Shown here in pieces: positions 10,010 to 22,800 of a DNA stretch of 64,000 nucleotides. The stretch is from Zingiber officinale. Taxonomy: Eukaryota; Streptophyta; Magnoliopsida; Zingiberales; Zingiberaceae. The stretch spans positions 3,718,205 through 3,782,204 of the forward strand of contig NC_055987.1 in the NCBI RefSeq assembly GCF_018446385.1, written 5' to 3'. The notes under the pieces were generated by a model. That model ran no database searches. It saw nothing but the letters and a program-made list of their open reading frames with translations, and had not been told where the DNA came from. The position numbers and the translations under genes were made by a program. The number at the start of each line of letters is the position of its first letter. Within the stretch, counting starts at the first letter, position 1.

Positions 10010-11473
10010 GGGGTACTGGAGTAAGTATTCGTCTTTTTACCATCATCGACTTCTTTTTTGCCATACATTTTTTTTTATCCAAGCACCCAATGTCTGCGTT
10101 TTTATAGGTCTTTGATATAATTAATAATTAGCATTATTTACATGGCTCATTCTTTATTATTTTTTTTTTTTTTGTCTCTGGTATCGCATGCAATTTACAA
10201 GGTTAACTTATGAAGGCAAGGCGGTAAAGTACTATGGACCGTTCAATTAATTATCACGAGGATCTGGTTCCTCAAGGACAGACTATGCATAAGACGAGCA
10301 GTAAAAGTATCTGTTGGAGTTTGTTGATATTCTAGTGATATGTTCTTATGACGATATATGGCCTCTTTAGAATCAATCATCTACTATATACGAGAATAAG
10401 AATTTGCTTATTGTGTCATTGGTGTGGATTTCTGTGTGAACTTGCTAAATAAGTATTACGGTATATTAATTTGCCGTTTTGACATTTGAACATTCTGTAA
10501 CTATTATTATCGTATGTGGCTTTTAGATTTGAATTTGGAACTTATTTAATAATCATGTTGAACTTTCTGCTTGCTCTTAATTAATTCTCAACAGTTTGTT
10601 TGATAGCTATTCACTTACCATGTAGCATTGTTGAGTATAATAGCTTCGTTGTGATATTCATCGTTTCAATATATTGATTGTTTTTCACTAAGAAAATTTA
10701 ATCTCTACCAGATTTTTTTTTTTTTTATGTGTATAAGATAACTATTTTTTTTCTTTTATCAGTGCAAGTTAGTTTGGAATTCAATTTTCGTTGTATTTTA
10801 ACTTTATCTAACACTTATATATATATAATCTATTGACCCCTAATATTGGTGATAAAAATATATAATTATTATTATATTCTTTCATCAACACTTCAGGGGA
10901 TTCTAGAATTTTATTAATAAAGAGATTATTTTTTTCTATATATATATATATATATGAGTAGCTATGCCATGTATTTTATTTTTTAAAAAATATATATATA
11001 ATTTTAATATCAAAATCTTAATTAATTTTGTATTTTTAAAGTTAATTACGTTTCATAATTTTATTTTGGTGATGCAACTACCTCACTGGAGAATATATTT
11101 CGTCAAAGGCAGTGTTTTTTTTTACAACGTAAGATTTATTTGAATTCTTTATTAAATCTAATTGAGTGACACTTTTGATCTTTAGCAACAAAATGGTACT
11201 AGTTGACAAAAACGACATGATAATTTATAGTTCAACTCTTAAACACTATTTCGCTTGCACAATCTTGAATTAACTATTTTATGTTTTTTCCCTACATATT
11301 GGCTAAATTTTTTATTTTTCCTCCACATATATTCTTATAGTGGTGAATTTATTATCTCATTGAATACAAACAACCGCGGGATCTTTGTTGTCAGTCTCTA
11401 AACTCGTAAATTTTTAATGAAAAGTGCACCATTAATAAAATCCTCTGATTGAGAAATATACATACAAAGTTCA
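10010..11473. other. AT-rich intergenic DNA, no gene seen
   Basis: Low-complexity AT-rich sequence with homopolymer runs (T-runs near 10160 and 10715) and (TA)n near 10810 and 10940. I see no coding exon or element ends. Confidence 0.5.
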
Positions 11474-11491
11474 TATTATAAAATTAACTAA

Positions 11492-12548
11492 GTCCCCTTA
11501 GGGCAGTGCGATGATTAAAACATGGAGTGTTGTCATATGAGATTTTGAGGTCGAAACTCGGCGTGACCGAGCATGACCTCCCCCATGTGACCATGTCTTG
11601 GCCATTTGCACTACTAGTGATCCTGTCCGAAAGCTGAATCAACGGACGATGGGCACGTGACGCTCTCCAAGCGGCTGGCGTAGATCTCCTGACTGTCCGC
11701 ACGGGCCTCCGGCGAACCTGCACAGAAGTCGGGCCGGGAAGAGGTTCCCGGCGACGACCCTCCGACGCTCAAGTCAGGTAAGTGGACAAGAAAGTGGCGT
11801 CGAATATATGAGATCGTGTACCTCTGGTGAAGTGCAAAGCTCCTTATATAGAGCTGGGAAGGAGCTCAGGCACACATACCTAGGCAAACACGTGTCCTCA
11901 GCCCATACCCCAGTAAGGGCCTGTCAAAAAGCTTACCTGACACCATACTGTTACAGTCCAAGCACGTCCTCGATGGGACAACGGAACCCCTTGTCGTAAG
12001 ATTTGGAGTATGGCCTAGTTATAAAGCATGCCCGCTGTCAGAAGATGTTCCTTGTCCTTTTCTCCTTACTCCCTGCCGGGAGTCCGGCCGGCCAGCATTC
12101 GCCTTATGTCCGGCCGGTCATATATAGTGGTCTACTTGGGAGATTCTCGGTAATGTGCTCTGTGGAGACTGTTCGCAATATGCTACCTTATGTCTTCGGC
12201 TGAGCGTGCCATCCGCTCGGCCCTACGATCCTGTTCAACGAGCGTCGGAACCCTGACTTCCGCCGGGGTGCCTTTTGCCATTAGTTAGACCCCGGTCGGC
12301 CGGCGAGGTGGTCGGCCCACCCTTCTCCGGTCGGCCTATCGATCCAACTTTTTCTCGGGCGTCCGGTCTGTCCATCCTTCTCCGATCGACCACCTGGCCC
12401 TTTGACTTCCACGTGGCGTTGACCCCCCAGAACGGGGGTCCCCTGTTCTTACCACCGGATCAACTAGCTAGTAGACACCTATGATTTACCTCCCCCGTGT
12501 TGGCCTAGGGATGAGTTGACAGGGACGCTAGGGGCGAACGAATCGTCT
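11492..12548 (+). mobile_element. tRNA-derived SINE (about 207 bp) split by a solo LTR
   Basis: An 18-base direct repeat, TATTATAAAATTAACTAA, lies at 11474-11491 and again at 12549-12566, a target duplication of the length left by LINE/SINE-type retroposition. Removing the nested LTR (11618-12462 plus one ACTAG) leaves about 207 bases. The left end reads TTAGGGCAGTGCGATGATT followed by GAGGTCGAAACTCGG, which resembles tRNA A and B box promoter segments of Pol III SINEs. The family is not identified with certainty. Confidence 0.65.
11618..12462 (-). mobile_element. 845-bp solo LTR with ACTAG target duplication
   Basis: Ends are TGATCC...GGATCA, a 6-base terminal inversion, flanked by ACTAG at 11613-11617 and 12463-12467. 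Minus orientation is set by a TATA box (CTATATAAGG, minus strand, about 11844-11851) followed downstream by GACTTGAGCGTCGGAGGGTC (11775 to 11756). No internal retrotransposon domain is present, so it is a solo LTR or a non-coding LTR-like element. Its sister lies at 36525-37423. Confidence 0.8.
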
Positions 12549-12566
12549 TATTATAAAATTAACTAA

Positions 12567-13067
12567 ATTTTTAATGAATCCTCAATCTTTCCTTTTAGTT
12601 TATGTATACTTTAAGTAGGGACTAATTTGTAGTGGAAGAAAATACAAAATACATTTTTTCCCTTGTTTTCCCATTTTTAAATATTAATTTATATTGAAAA
12701 ATATCTAGGAAATTAATATCGAGTGCCTACTATTTATTTAGAAAACTAATATTAAGATTAGTTCATTGAAATACGGACTGAATTGAAATAAAAAATATGA
12801 AGGTTCTTTATGCAAATTTGCCTACTGAGTTAGGCTTTCTAGTTTGTCTCCGGTCGGAAGTCGAACCGTTGATCATTTTCTACTCCTGTACTCCATATCG
12901 CTCGCTACGGAGGCAGCGGCGAACAAAACGAGCCGAATCCGAGAAAGCAAGAAAGATTGATAGAGATTTCAGGGTGGGAATAGATGCGTGAAGGAAGATG
13001 ATCCACAAGGTGTGGTGTGAGGAGATCTAGGGTTGCTTGGCAAGAGGGGGCAGCAGTAGCGGCGGTG
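12567..13067 (+). promoter_or_regulatory. Upstream region and 5' leader of the CASP-like gene
   Basis: Sequence between the SINE and the ATG at 13068. The last 150 bases are GC-richer and purine-rich, as in a transcribed leader. The SINE with its solo LTR lies about 500 bases upstream of the ATG, so both may lie in or near the promoter. No certain TATA box was identified. Confidence 0.3.
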
Positions 13068-13198
13068 ATGAAGGTGGTGGTGGGAAGCCCTGGAACATGG
13101 AGTGGACTGCTACTGTGGACCGGACAGTGCGTCTTTGCAGGGGCCTCCATTGGGGTTGTGGTATCTGCATTGGAGTTCTCCAACTACACCGCTTTCTG
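13068..13198 (+). CDS. CASPL5B: CASP-like gene, first coding exon
   Basis: The ATG at 13068 opens [13 protein letters not shown], the hallmark N-terminus of CASPL5B proteins, then [20 protein letters not shown] (first membrane helix) and NYTAF. The exon ends CTTTCTG with donor GTACGG at 13199, leaving two bases (TG) for a Cys codon, as in relatives that read FCYL. No earlier in-frame ATG was chosen because the family begins at this Met. Confidence 0.75.
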
Positions 13199-13600
13199 GT
13201 ACGGACTCGATTTCTTCGCTTCCTTTTCCAGATCTGTTGTTATTGCATAATTGCTGAACTCCATTTTTACTGCATTGTGTATTATGCTTGACCTTGAGAA
13301 AATGGCTAGTTTTGTTTGAAGATTATATTCTCATATGGTTGTAGGTTTGAAATTTGTCTACCATACATTTGGTGTCATCATTGATTGATTTGCTCATAGA
13401 TGCTCCATTTTATGTTTTTTTTTTGAAAAACTTGTTAAATATTTTAAGAAAGCTGGACAAATGTGACGGCTATAGGCGGAAGGATGTGAGTATTAGTCTC
13501 CGTCCTAGGAGTTTTGAATGCTTTAACCACTTATGCACTCAAAGAACCCATGTTCCTTCCCTCTTGTCTTAACATTCTGAAGAATATCTGAGAGAAAATC
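13199..13600. other. Start of the first intron of the CASP-like gene
   Basis: T-rich intronic sequence following the donor site at 13199. No exon is recognised. Confidence 0.4.
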
Positions 13601-14380
13601 AAGTCTCTTTTATGGTCATAAAGCAATCAGCCTTTAATGAGCACTGTGACCTCTGTTAATTGCTAAGGCGCATGCTCTGTGACCTCTGTTAATGTACCTC
13701 GGCAATAGCTTCGTGCTCTGCCGAGCAACCTTATGAAGGATCACCGATCGATATTCTTGTATTGGCCAGGTGGAAGAGCCCTCAGGGCAATAACACAGTG
13801 GTCCACGGAGCAGTATGGTTAGGCAAGTACCTCATCATTAGGCATTCAACTCTTAACACATGGCGATAATTGAAGAGAGGAATGTTAGAGACGGTTTCCT
13901 CAATTCCTTCTTCAGGCAAGTGCTAGTGGGGGATGAGCATTGGTTGTCAGAGTTGATTTCCTCAAAATCCCTTTTGTCTTATGTGTTAGTCACAGCTTGG
14001 GCGCATGATAACTAACCATCGGAATTGCATCTCCACTAACTTAGGTGGGAAGAAGCGAGAGGGCACAAGGAGTAGTGATGTGGAGATTCCTTTTCTAATG
14101 ACTATATAAACATCCTGGACGGTATTTTCAAGGTACGATAGTCTTTTTCTTCTAATTAGCGGAGGCAACTCCTTCCTAAAGTCCTTCTCTGATTGTCCTT
14201 TTCTTACTCTCCTAACCAACTAACAGACTTGAGCGTCGGAGGGGCCACGCCGAAGGAGCCGGCCCAACGCTAACCCATGTTACCATCTCAAATCCCGTCG
14301 CCGCACGGTTGGGGAAAGCTTGCGGAGAAGGAGGAGCCCGAGCAGGAAGAAAAAGGAGCCATCAATAAGGTTTAAGTGAA
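13600..14380 (+). mobile_element. LTR-like fragment carrying the shared TATA/GAGCGTCGGAGG signature
   Basis: A TATA box (TATATAAA, 14103) is followed 123 bases later by GACTTGAGCGTCGGAGGGG (14226), as in the LTRs at 8104, 11618 and 36525. A 17-base phrase CTGTGACCTCTGTTAAT is duplicated at about 13644 and 13677. Ends and target duplication were not found, so limits are approximate. Confidence 0.4.
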
Positions 14381-14953
14381 AAGACACGACCCATATCTTT
14401 TCACCTTTTCAGTTTTTGGAAGGAACTTTTTACCTCTTGGGAATAACCCTTCATCCCTATAAAAGAAACCTCTTTCCTTCCATACAAAACACTAAATTCT
14501 CAAGTTGTGAATTTTGCTCTTGAGTTCTCTTCTGTCTCTCTTCTCTTTTAAGAGTTTCAAGGCTTCGAAAGTTCGATATGGCTGGAAATTTGGAGTGCTT
14601 CTATTTTGAGACACAAGTCATGTCTTGGGAGACGATTGTCAATAAAATGTAAGCACCTGGGCGGGGCAATATCATCTTAAGCAAAGAAGGTCTAGCCTTC
14701 ACCTCGACCTTAATATTCTTATCTATAGGGATAAGCTTGCTCGAAAGGGGTATGTCGATATCCAAAGGGATAACTCGACGACGACGACTGAATGAGATTA
14801 AGTCGATAACGATGATATCAAGAAGGGTACGTTTATTACCTGAAAGGGTGTTTCAATAACTGAAAGTGTGTGTCAAGAGTATAAATGAGACAAAGTCCAA
14901 CTCTACTGGTTTGAATCATCGATTCATTGTCGAGATGACTAACCGGGCCTAAC
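14381..14953 (+). mobile_element. Fragment with an LTR-type promoter, family unknown
   Basis: CCCTATAAAAGAAACC at about 14457 is a clear TATA box followed by a CT-rich leader and an ATG at 14578 with a short frame (MAGNLECFYFE). It directly abuts the copia LTR. It may be another truncated retroelement; no domain is recognisable. Confidence 0.3.
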
Positions 14954-16844
14954 TGTTGGATCAACACCAAGCAGATCCATCAATCCACATATAAAATTTC
15001 CAACACTTAAGTTATATAATTTTCCAGCATTGAGGGAGTGAATCAACCAATGTGTTGCCAATTGAATCTTATTTTTGCTACTTGCTCAAGAGGGTAATGG
15101 AAGAATCCGTAACTGCTCGGGTGTTACAGTCGACTATTGATGGCCGGCGACAGCGTTTTGATCCAGGCATTAAAGGCAATAAATGACCTTTATTTAGTCA
15201 TTTAACGCAACCAATGGGGATGCACTCCTATATAAGAAGGCTAAATCTCGAGAGGAAAAAGAAGCGAAAGCTATAGTAAAACTCCATCCACTTGTGTTCC
15301 CTTCTCTCTCATCCACTCTGTCGTGCATTTCTTGCTACATCGTGATACCATTCGAGTACCTCTCAGTTCGTTGCGACCACATGGGGATTTGTGGTTTGTC
15401 GTTGTATCCAGAAACAAATGACTCACGATAACCTCAAAGCACCGCTGGAAGTGGGGTGAATTAGTTTTACGGAATATGTGCTGAACTCAGACCTTTGCTT
15501 CTTAGTTTTCGAGCACGGAAACCCACTTAGGAGTATTTTCCCGAGCACTTGAACTCAACGCCTGAGCACTTGACACTTAAGCAATATTGGGCAGTCGGGC
15601 GACTTCTCTCCCGACATGGCTCTCAGATGAAGCAACCACTTGACCTTCTCCCAAGCACCTGGACTTTGACCCGAGCACTTGGCACTCTGGCGATAGTCAG
15701 GAGTCAGGAATGCAACTTTCCCGATTCAGTAACGCTCTCCATTCAACAGGAGCACTCGGGCATCTCGACGCCTCAAGAAACTTCCTAAGTACTCAACGTT
15801 TAGAGATCAACTCAGGAGTTGGTGGACTCTCTTGACTCGAACTCGACATGTAGTGTCTGAAACTACTTAATTAATTTATGAGATTTATTGGGTTAAATTA
15901 TAATTTAATTAGAATTTAAATTTATTTAATTAAGGAGATTTATTGGATTAATTGTAATTTAATTAGATTTTGAAGTTATTTAATTAAGGATATTTATTTG
16001 AGTAATTGAAATTTAATTAGAATTCATATTTTATTAAGAATTATAAATTTAAATAGATGAGTTAGTTAGGATTAAACTTTAATTATGGAATTTGGATTAA
16101 TCAAATCAAGAAAATAATAGGATATATTAAATATAATATAGAATATATAATTAAACAAGAATTAAAAAAAAAAAGAAATACAAGACTAAAATTTTATGTA
16201 GTGTGTATTGTATATAGAAAGAGAGTATAAATAATATATATAATATAAACCCTATAATTTAAACAAGAATATATATATATATAAGATTATATAAGATTAA
16301 TATATTATGTTGGTAATGTGTAACAAATATAGTGTAAATAATGATTAAGAAATTTTAATCATATAATATATGAATTATATATCTATATTATATATATATA
16401 TGGATATTCATATAAAATTATATTAAATTGACGACTTAATTTTTATATAAAAATCTATATAACCATGGATATATATAGGAAATATAAAGTATATAGTATA
16501 AATAATGGAAATAGGGAAATTATAAGATATATATAGGAGATTTTAATTGAAGATACGGATATATCTTCAATGTGAAATTATATATATATAATATAAATTT
16601 ATTGAAATATGTATATTTAGAAAACTATAATATTTAATTATTATGTATACATTATATATGTGGAAATATATAATTTGATTCAATATCAAATTGATGATTA
16701 TTAAGAAACTATATATGAATTAAATATATTACCATGTATATGTGATATATACATGGACATTTATATATATGAAATTAGTATATGGAAATATATAATTTGA
16801 TTAAAAATCAAATTAATGACTTAGTATTAAGAAACTATAATATG

Positions 16845-16875
<31 letters not shown>

Positions 16876-17691
16876 AATATGAAATTATTATATGGATATA
16901 AATATGTATAAAATTAATGCAATTAATGACTAAGCATATATGAAGGAAGACAACGTCCTAAGCTTTCACTTCTATTTAAACCTTACCCTCAAAAGCCTCA
17001 CCTAGGATGTTGCCACTGGCCCTAAGAAGGTTTCCTACCCCCTTTTTATTTCTCCACCGGTGCTAGAGCTTCAACGGAAGACAAGGATTTAGGAGCTAAA
17101 TACTTAAGGCATGTTCTCTAACTTGTAATGCTTTAGTTAGTTTCTATGGTTGGTGAACTTCGGGTACCATAGGTTGAGGTATGATGCGTTAGTTTAAGTT
17201 CTCTTCTTAAGTTTTAAAGATTTGCGTACATGAAGTATTTCAGATCTCTTGAGGAGGGTAGTTCCTTCACTAAGTTGTAATGGTTGCCTATCATACTCTC
17301 GCTTTAGGAAGGTTGTGCATGTTCCTAACTTTGTTAATGCTCTAGTTAGTTCTATAACTTGTCGAATTCAAATCCTATGGCTTCTAAGGTTCTTTACTGT
17401 ATTTAGGAAAAACAACCCCATGGTTTTGGTTTTTTCTCTTGTGCTCCAAATTGTTTCCGTTGATGTGGATTTTGGATTTAGTTCCGGTGGTAATTATGTC
17501 TGCAATCATCTTAGTTTCGATCATGTCTCTAGAATGCGCTTGTTGTAGTTTTGTCCGGTTTTAGAGGTTACTAGATTAGGACAATTCATGGCTTGATACG
17601 TATTTCTCCCTAAGCTGTATGTGTTTCTCCCTTCTAAAGTTAAGAGAATTTTATTGGTCAAAATTATTTATGCAAGGGATGTCATGATATT

Positions 17692-18005
17692 TGCTATTAA
17701 TTGATTTTATGTTCATGCAAAGGAGCAATGCAGTAAATTATCTTTTGATTTCAAAGAAGTAATATTGTTGCATGCCTAAGGTGACCATTGAATATGTTAT
17801 TGTTAAATTAATTGATTTCATGTTCATGCAAAAGAGTAGTGCAGTAAATTACCTTTTTATTTTCAAGTAGCAATATTGTTGCACGCCTAAGGTGACCCTT
17901 TATATAATTGTTGAATTAATTGATTCCATGTTCATGGAAAGGAGCAATGCTGCAAATTACTTTTGATTTCCATGAGGTAATATTGTTGCATGATAAGTGA
18001 CACTT
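17692..18005. repeat. About 110-bp imperfect direct repeats, 3 copies
   Basis: Units share TTCATGCAAAGGAGCAATGC, then AAATTA, then AATATTGTTGCATG and AAGGTGACC, starting near 17700, 17812 and 17918. They lie within the large solo LTR. Confidence 0.75.
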
Positions 18006-18432
18006 GTATGTATAATTGTTGAACCTTATCTCCATGTCTTTTGTGTTTTGTGACATATACGAATTGTATGACTAGAGAGGATCCACAAACCGTATCTCAA
18101 TTTAATTTAATTAAAGCAATTAAAAATCAGAGTGTAACTGGGTAGACTTACCTTTAATTGAACGAATCCACTAGGTTTTTAGGAGATCTCATACATAAGA
18201 TAATGCTTCTACACATGTTGCTAGGTAGAAGTAGTCCTTGATGCTCTAGTTGATTGCCATATTTAAGTTGCTATATATGCCCATGCTATGCTGATACACA
18301 AGTCAATTTTTAAGCTTATGTTATAAATTTGCATGCTTATGTTAAGATTTACGATCATACTCATGTTTAAGTAGTGATCAAGTTTATGTTAATTGCATGA
18401 TTAAGCTTATGTCGATGTTTATATAATTATGC

Positions 18433-18727
18433 GGTAGAGTGTGACCGGTGTCCTTAGCCCGGGAGCTCGCCAATCTTATGTGGTAGAGTGTGACCGGTGT
18501 CCCTAGCCCGGGAGCTCGCCAATCTTATGTGGTAGAGTGTGACCGGTGTCCTTAGCCCGGGAGCTCGCCAATCTTATGTGGTAGAGTGTGACCGGTGTCC
18601 CTAGCCCGGGAGCTCGCCAAACTTATGTGGTAGAGTGTGACCGGTGTCCTTAGCCCGGGAGCTCGCCAAACTTATGTGGTTGAGTGTGACCGGTGCCCTT
18701 AGCCCAGGAGCTCACTAACTCTATGTG
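18433..18727. repeat. 49-bp tandem repeat, 6 units
   Basis: GGTAGAGTGTGACCGGTGTC followed by CTTAGCCCGGGAGCTCGCCA repeats six times at 49-base spacing. It is GC-rich inside an AT-rich LTR, which stands out sharply. There are no unique spacers, so it is not CRISPR-like. Confidence 0.92.
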
Positions 18728-18749
18728 ATTATGATCTTTTTCATACTTA

Positions 18750-19140
18750 GCTTATTTACATGTTTATGCTTCTGTTCATCTTTAGTATATACGTTTATGC
18801 CAGCCAGCATGCTTATGTCTATGTTTATATACATGCTCATGATTATATCTATTTCATGCTTAGTTTAATTACATGCTTATGCTTATGCTTCTGTTCATCT
18901 TTAGTATGTACGTTTGTGCCAGCCAGTATGCTTATGTCTATGTTTATATACATGTTCATAATTATACCTATTTCATGCTTAGTTTAATTACATGCTTATG
19001 CTTATGCTTTTGTTCATCCATAGTATGTACATTTATGCTAGCTAGTATGCTTAAGCCTATGTTTATATACATGCTCCTAGTTGTGTCTATTGTATACTTA
19101 GCTTATGTACATGCTTAGGTTTATGTTTATGCTTGTATGT
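18750..19140. repeat. About 120-bp tandem repeat, 3 units
   Basis: TTCTGTTCATCTTTAGTATG recurs at about 18769, 18889 and 19009, together with CAGCCAGTATGCTTATGTCT. The chance ORFs at 18760-18987 and 18873-19118 come from this array. Confidence 0.88.
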
Positions 19141-19889
19141 CTAAGTAGACGTCTACGCTCATGTCCATGATGTGCTAGTAAGTAAGACCTAAGTTACCTT
19201 TGATGTGGTTTCCCTTGGTACATTAGATTATAGACGCTAACTAATGCATAACATTGTTTTAAACATGCTGAGTCTCTCGACTCACACTTTATATCTTTTT
19301 TTTTTTCAGACAGTGAGATGAATGGGATAGGAGGCATTGACTAGTGAGCCAGCTCAGAACAAGGGCAGTACAACCCGAAGGCCTTCTAAATTAATTCCGC
19401 ATATAGTTATGTTTTCTTTCGAATCGTCTATGTAATTTTATTTGAAGTAAGGAACCATTATGGAAGTGTGAGTAAGTGACGTCCGCAGATTATGTATTAT
19501 ATATGTGAAAAAAAAAACTAGGGTCGTTACACGACAACTCTCTAACTCAGCAATATTCTCGGTCATCCAGCCTCGACAATCGAGGGAAATCCCGACTTGG
19601 ACTCGGCATCCCACTCAACACTCGGGGAGCTTCGGGGTCGCAAAATCTTAGCACTCAAGAGAACTCGGTTGTGACCAGAGAACTTATACTCGCACAACCC
19701 AGTAGCTAAGCCTAACCTTTAAGGCCGATAGTTTGAGATTATCAACTCAGGCCACTCTGATTTGATTTGTAATTTCAATTTGGACTATATTCCTCTCTAT
19801 CTTCGGCAACAAGATTGTATAACAATCTTAAAGCAGATTCAATTCTATTGAGGTGACCACGGGAAAATGTTGAGGTGCAACAGACTCAT

Positions 19890-22800
19890 CACATGAAGGC
19901 CTTTGCCCTAATTAGAAATAATCATGGGTAAAAGCCAGAGAAATTCAGTAGGTTGAACTTCAAGCGGTGGCAGCATAAGATGTTCTTCTACTTGACCATT
20001 CTGAACCTAACTCAATTCTTGACTGAGGAACCTCCCAAGCCAGATCAGGATGCAACTGATGTCCAGACCATCAACGCAGTGGAGCCATGAACTCATTCCA
20101 AGTTATTATGTCAAAATTACATCCTCAACTTTCTTGCCGATTTGTTGTACGCTGTGTATAACACGAAGAGACTGGTAAAGGAGTTGTAGAAGTCCGTGGA
20201 CAAGAAGTACAAGATGGAGGATGTGGGGCCAAGAAGTTCGTCGTGGGCCAATTCTTGAAATACAAGATGGTTGACTCCGAGACAATTATCAACCAAGTCC
20301 AGGAGCTTCAAGTGATCCTACACGAGATTCACTCAAAAGGTATGGTTATGAGTGAAACATTCTAGGTGACTGTTATCATTGAGAAGCCGTCTCCCGGCTC
20401 GAAGGACTTCAAGCACTACCTGAAAAATAAACAAAAGAAGATGCACGTCGAGGAACTCATTGTTAGACTTTAAATTGTGAAAGACGACAAGAGTTCAGAG
20501 ATAAAGATGTTTTCTCAAGCTATTGTGAAAGCCAACATGGTGGAGCACGGTTAAAGCTTGAAATGAAAAAATCTCAAATCTTTTAAGATGGAACTTAAAG
20601 GAGGCATAAGCAAGAAGAAATTCTCTGGGAAGTGCTTCAACTGTGACTGAGGCGGTCATAATTCTTCAGAGTGCAGAAAGTCGAAAAAGAAAAATAGGAG
20701 GCCAACCTAAACAAGGGATCAGACATGGGCAACCTCTACGCCGTGGTCTTTGAACTGAACTTGGTGGGTTCAAACCCATGGTAATGGTGGATTAATACCG
20801 ATGCCACCGGATATGTGTTCTGCAACAAGGAGCTGTTCCACAATTTCGAAGAGACAAGCTATTCATGGAGAACTCAGCAACCTTAGATATCATAAGCCAA
20901 GGAAAAGTCGTGCTGAAGATGATACTCGAGCAAGGATCTTACTCTGAACAATGCATTGTATATTTCAGAGGTTCGGAAGAATCTAGTATCCGGATCACCG
21001 TTAAGCAAGCATGACCTCTACATTGTTGTTGATTCGGACAAGGTTATATTGTCCAAGAATGAGATGTTTGTAGGAAAGAGCTATGTTAACTGATAGGTTA
21101 TTTAAGCTCAGTGTAATGACCATTAGCCCACAATTAATAAGAATTAAAATTCTTCCACTTATATGCTTGAGTCTTCTTGTTTGCGACATGGTAGACTAAG
21201 ATATGTTAATTACAATGTGTTGCGTACATTAATTAACATGCAAAGCATACCTACTTTCCATTTGATCTGAAACACAAGTGTGAAACTTGTGTTAAAGGGA
21301 AAATGACAAGGTCATCCCGCCAACACATTGAAAGAAGCAATGAGTCACTCGGCCTAATCCACACTAACGTATGCGACCTAAAGGGTACACCGATACGTGG
21401 TGGAAATAAGTACTTCATCATTTTTGCTGATGATAACATATCTTCTCTAAAGTAAGATTTGTTCTCTATGAGAATGAGGTTGAAAACTAACCTAATAGAA
21501 AGATTAAAGTGGTTCGAAGCGACTGAGACGATGAATATGTATCACTATTCGCTAAATTATGTGTTGAACATGAGATCAGACACGAAACATAAACTAGTGA
21601 AACAATCGTACTCTGAAAGAGATGATAATTGCTCTTCTATTAAGCTATGGACTACTAGAGCACATGTGGGAGGAAGCTGTGTTGAAAGAGGATTATATTT
21701 TGAATAAGATGTTTCGAAAGAAAATAAATAAGAGCCCTTATGAGTTGTGGAAAGGAAGACAACCATTCTACAAATATTTATGAGTGTGGGGGCATCTGAC
21801 CAAAATTTTGGTGCCTGATCTGAAATGATCAAGATAAGATCAAAAATTATTGATTGCATATCTTATTGGATATGCACATAATAGCAATGCCTATAAGTTC
21901 CTTGTGTATAAATCTCAAATATCAGAGATACGTGAGAACTTGATTATTGAATCGAGAAATATCTTATTCTTTGAACGTGTTTTTATCTAAGATCTGAGAG
22001 GATGCTAACTCCTTAAAACAAGCATATAAAACACAAGAAAAAGAAAATGAACCAATTGAGGTTAAGCTTAGAAGAAGTAAAAGAGCTCGGATGGAAAAAT
22101 CTTTCGAGATGAATTTTATCACTTTCATGATCCCTAAAGTCTGTTGGAAGGAGTAAGATCTTCTAAGGTACCTCAATGGAATGAGACAATTGCATCTGAG
22201 AATAACTCTATCTTGCAAAACCACACTTGGGAATTTGTGGATCTTCCTTAGGGAAGTAGACCACTAGGGTGCAAGTGGATTTTCAAGAAAAAAATGAAAT
22301 CAGATGATACAATTGATAAATATAAGACAAGATTGATAATTAAATGTTACCGACAACGAGAATACCATGATTACTTTGATACATATTCTCCGGTATTCAA
22401 AATAATTTCCATTAGAGTGTTGTTGACGATTGCAAAAAGCAGGGTAAGGCTGCGTACAATGGATCCTTCCTCGGGACCCCGCATAGCGGGAGCTTCGTGC
22501 ACCGGGCTGCCCTTAGAGTGTTGTTGGCAATTGTTGCTCTATAGAATATGGAAATATATTAAATGGATGTAAAGACAGTATTTCTAAATGGAGATTTAGA
22601 AGAGGAAATCTACATGAATCAATTTGAAGGATTTTCTATGCTAGGATAGAAAAACAAGGTTCATAGATTGGTGAAGTCATTATACGGCTTGAAACAAGCA
22701 CTAAAGCAATAACATAAGAAATTTGATAATGTCCTTAAGGAAAGTGGATTTAAGATCAATGAATGTGATAAATGTGTCTATATAAAAGCCACATAAAATG

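Larger units (their letters stand above)
15849..19531. mobile_element. 3.7-kb solo LTR, Del/Tekay-like, with CGACA target duplication
   Basis: Starts TGTAGTGTCTGAAAC and ends TAGGGTCGTTACA, flanked by CGACA at 15844-15848 and 19532-19536. The long length and the GGGTCGTTACA end are what I know from the Del/Tekay chromovirus clade; the clade call is inference. It is mostly very AT-rich (15.9-16.9 kb) with three internal tandem arrays and has no recognisable coding domain. Confidence 0.75.
14954..19824 (+). repeat. Left LTR of the copia element, interrupted by a solo LTR
   Basis: LTR sequence at 14954-15848 continues at 19532-19824. A TATA box (TATATAAG) lies at 15229-15236 after AACGCAACCAATGGGGATGC; the right LTR has the equivalent AACGCAACCAATGGAGAGGC. 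The gap is filled by the 15849-19531 insertion. Confidence 0.85.

Noticed and set aside
11540-11570. Possible tRNA gene from the B-box-like GAGGTCGAAACTCGG
   Set aside because: No cloverleaf could be drawn and an 18-bp target duplication encloses the segment, so a tRNA-derived SINE explains it better.
18433-18727. CRISPR-like regular repeat array
   Set aside because: The units are contiguous tandem copies without unique spacers, in a plant LTR.
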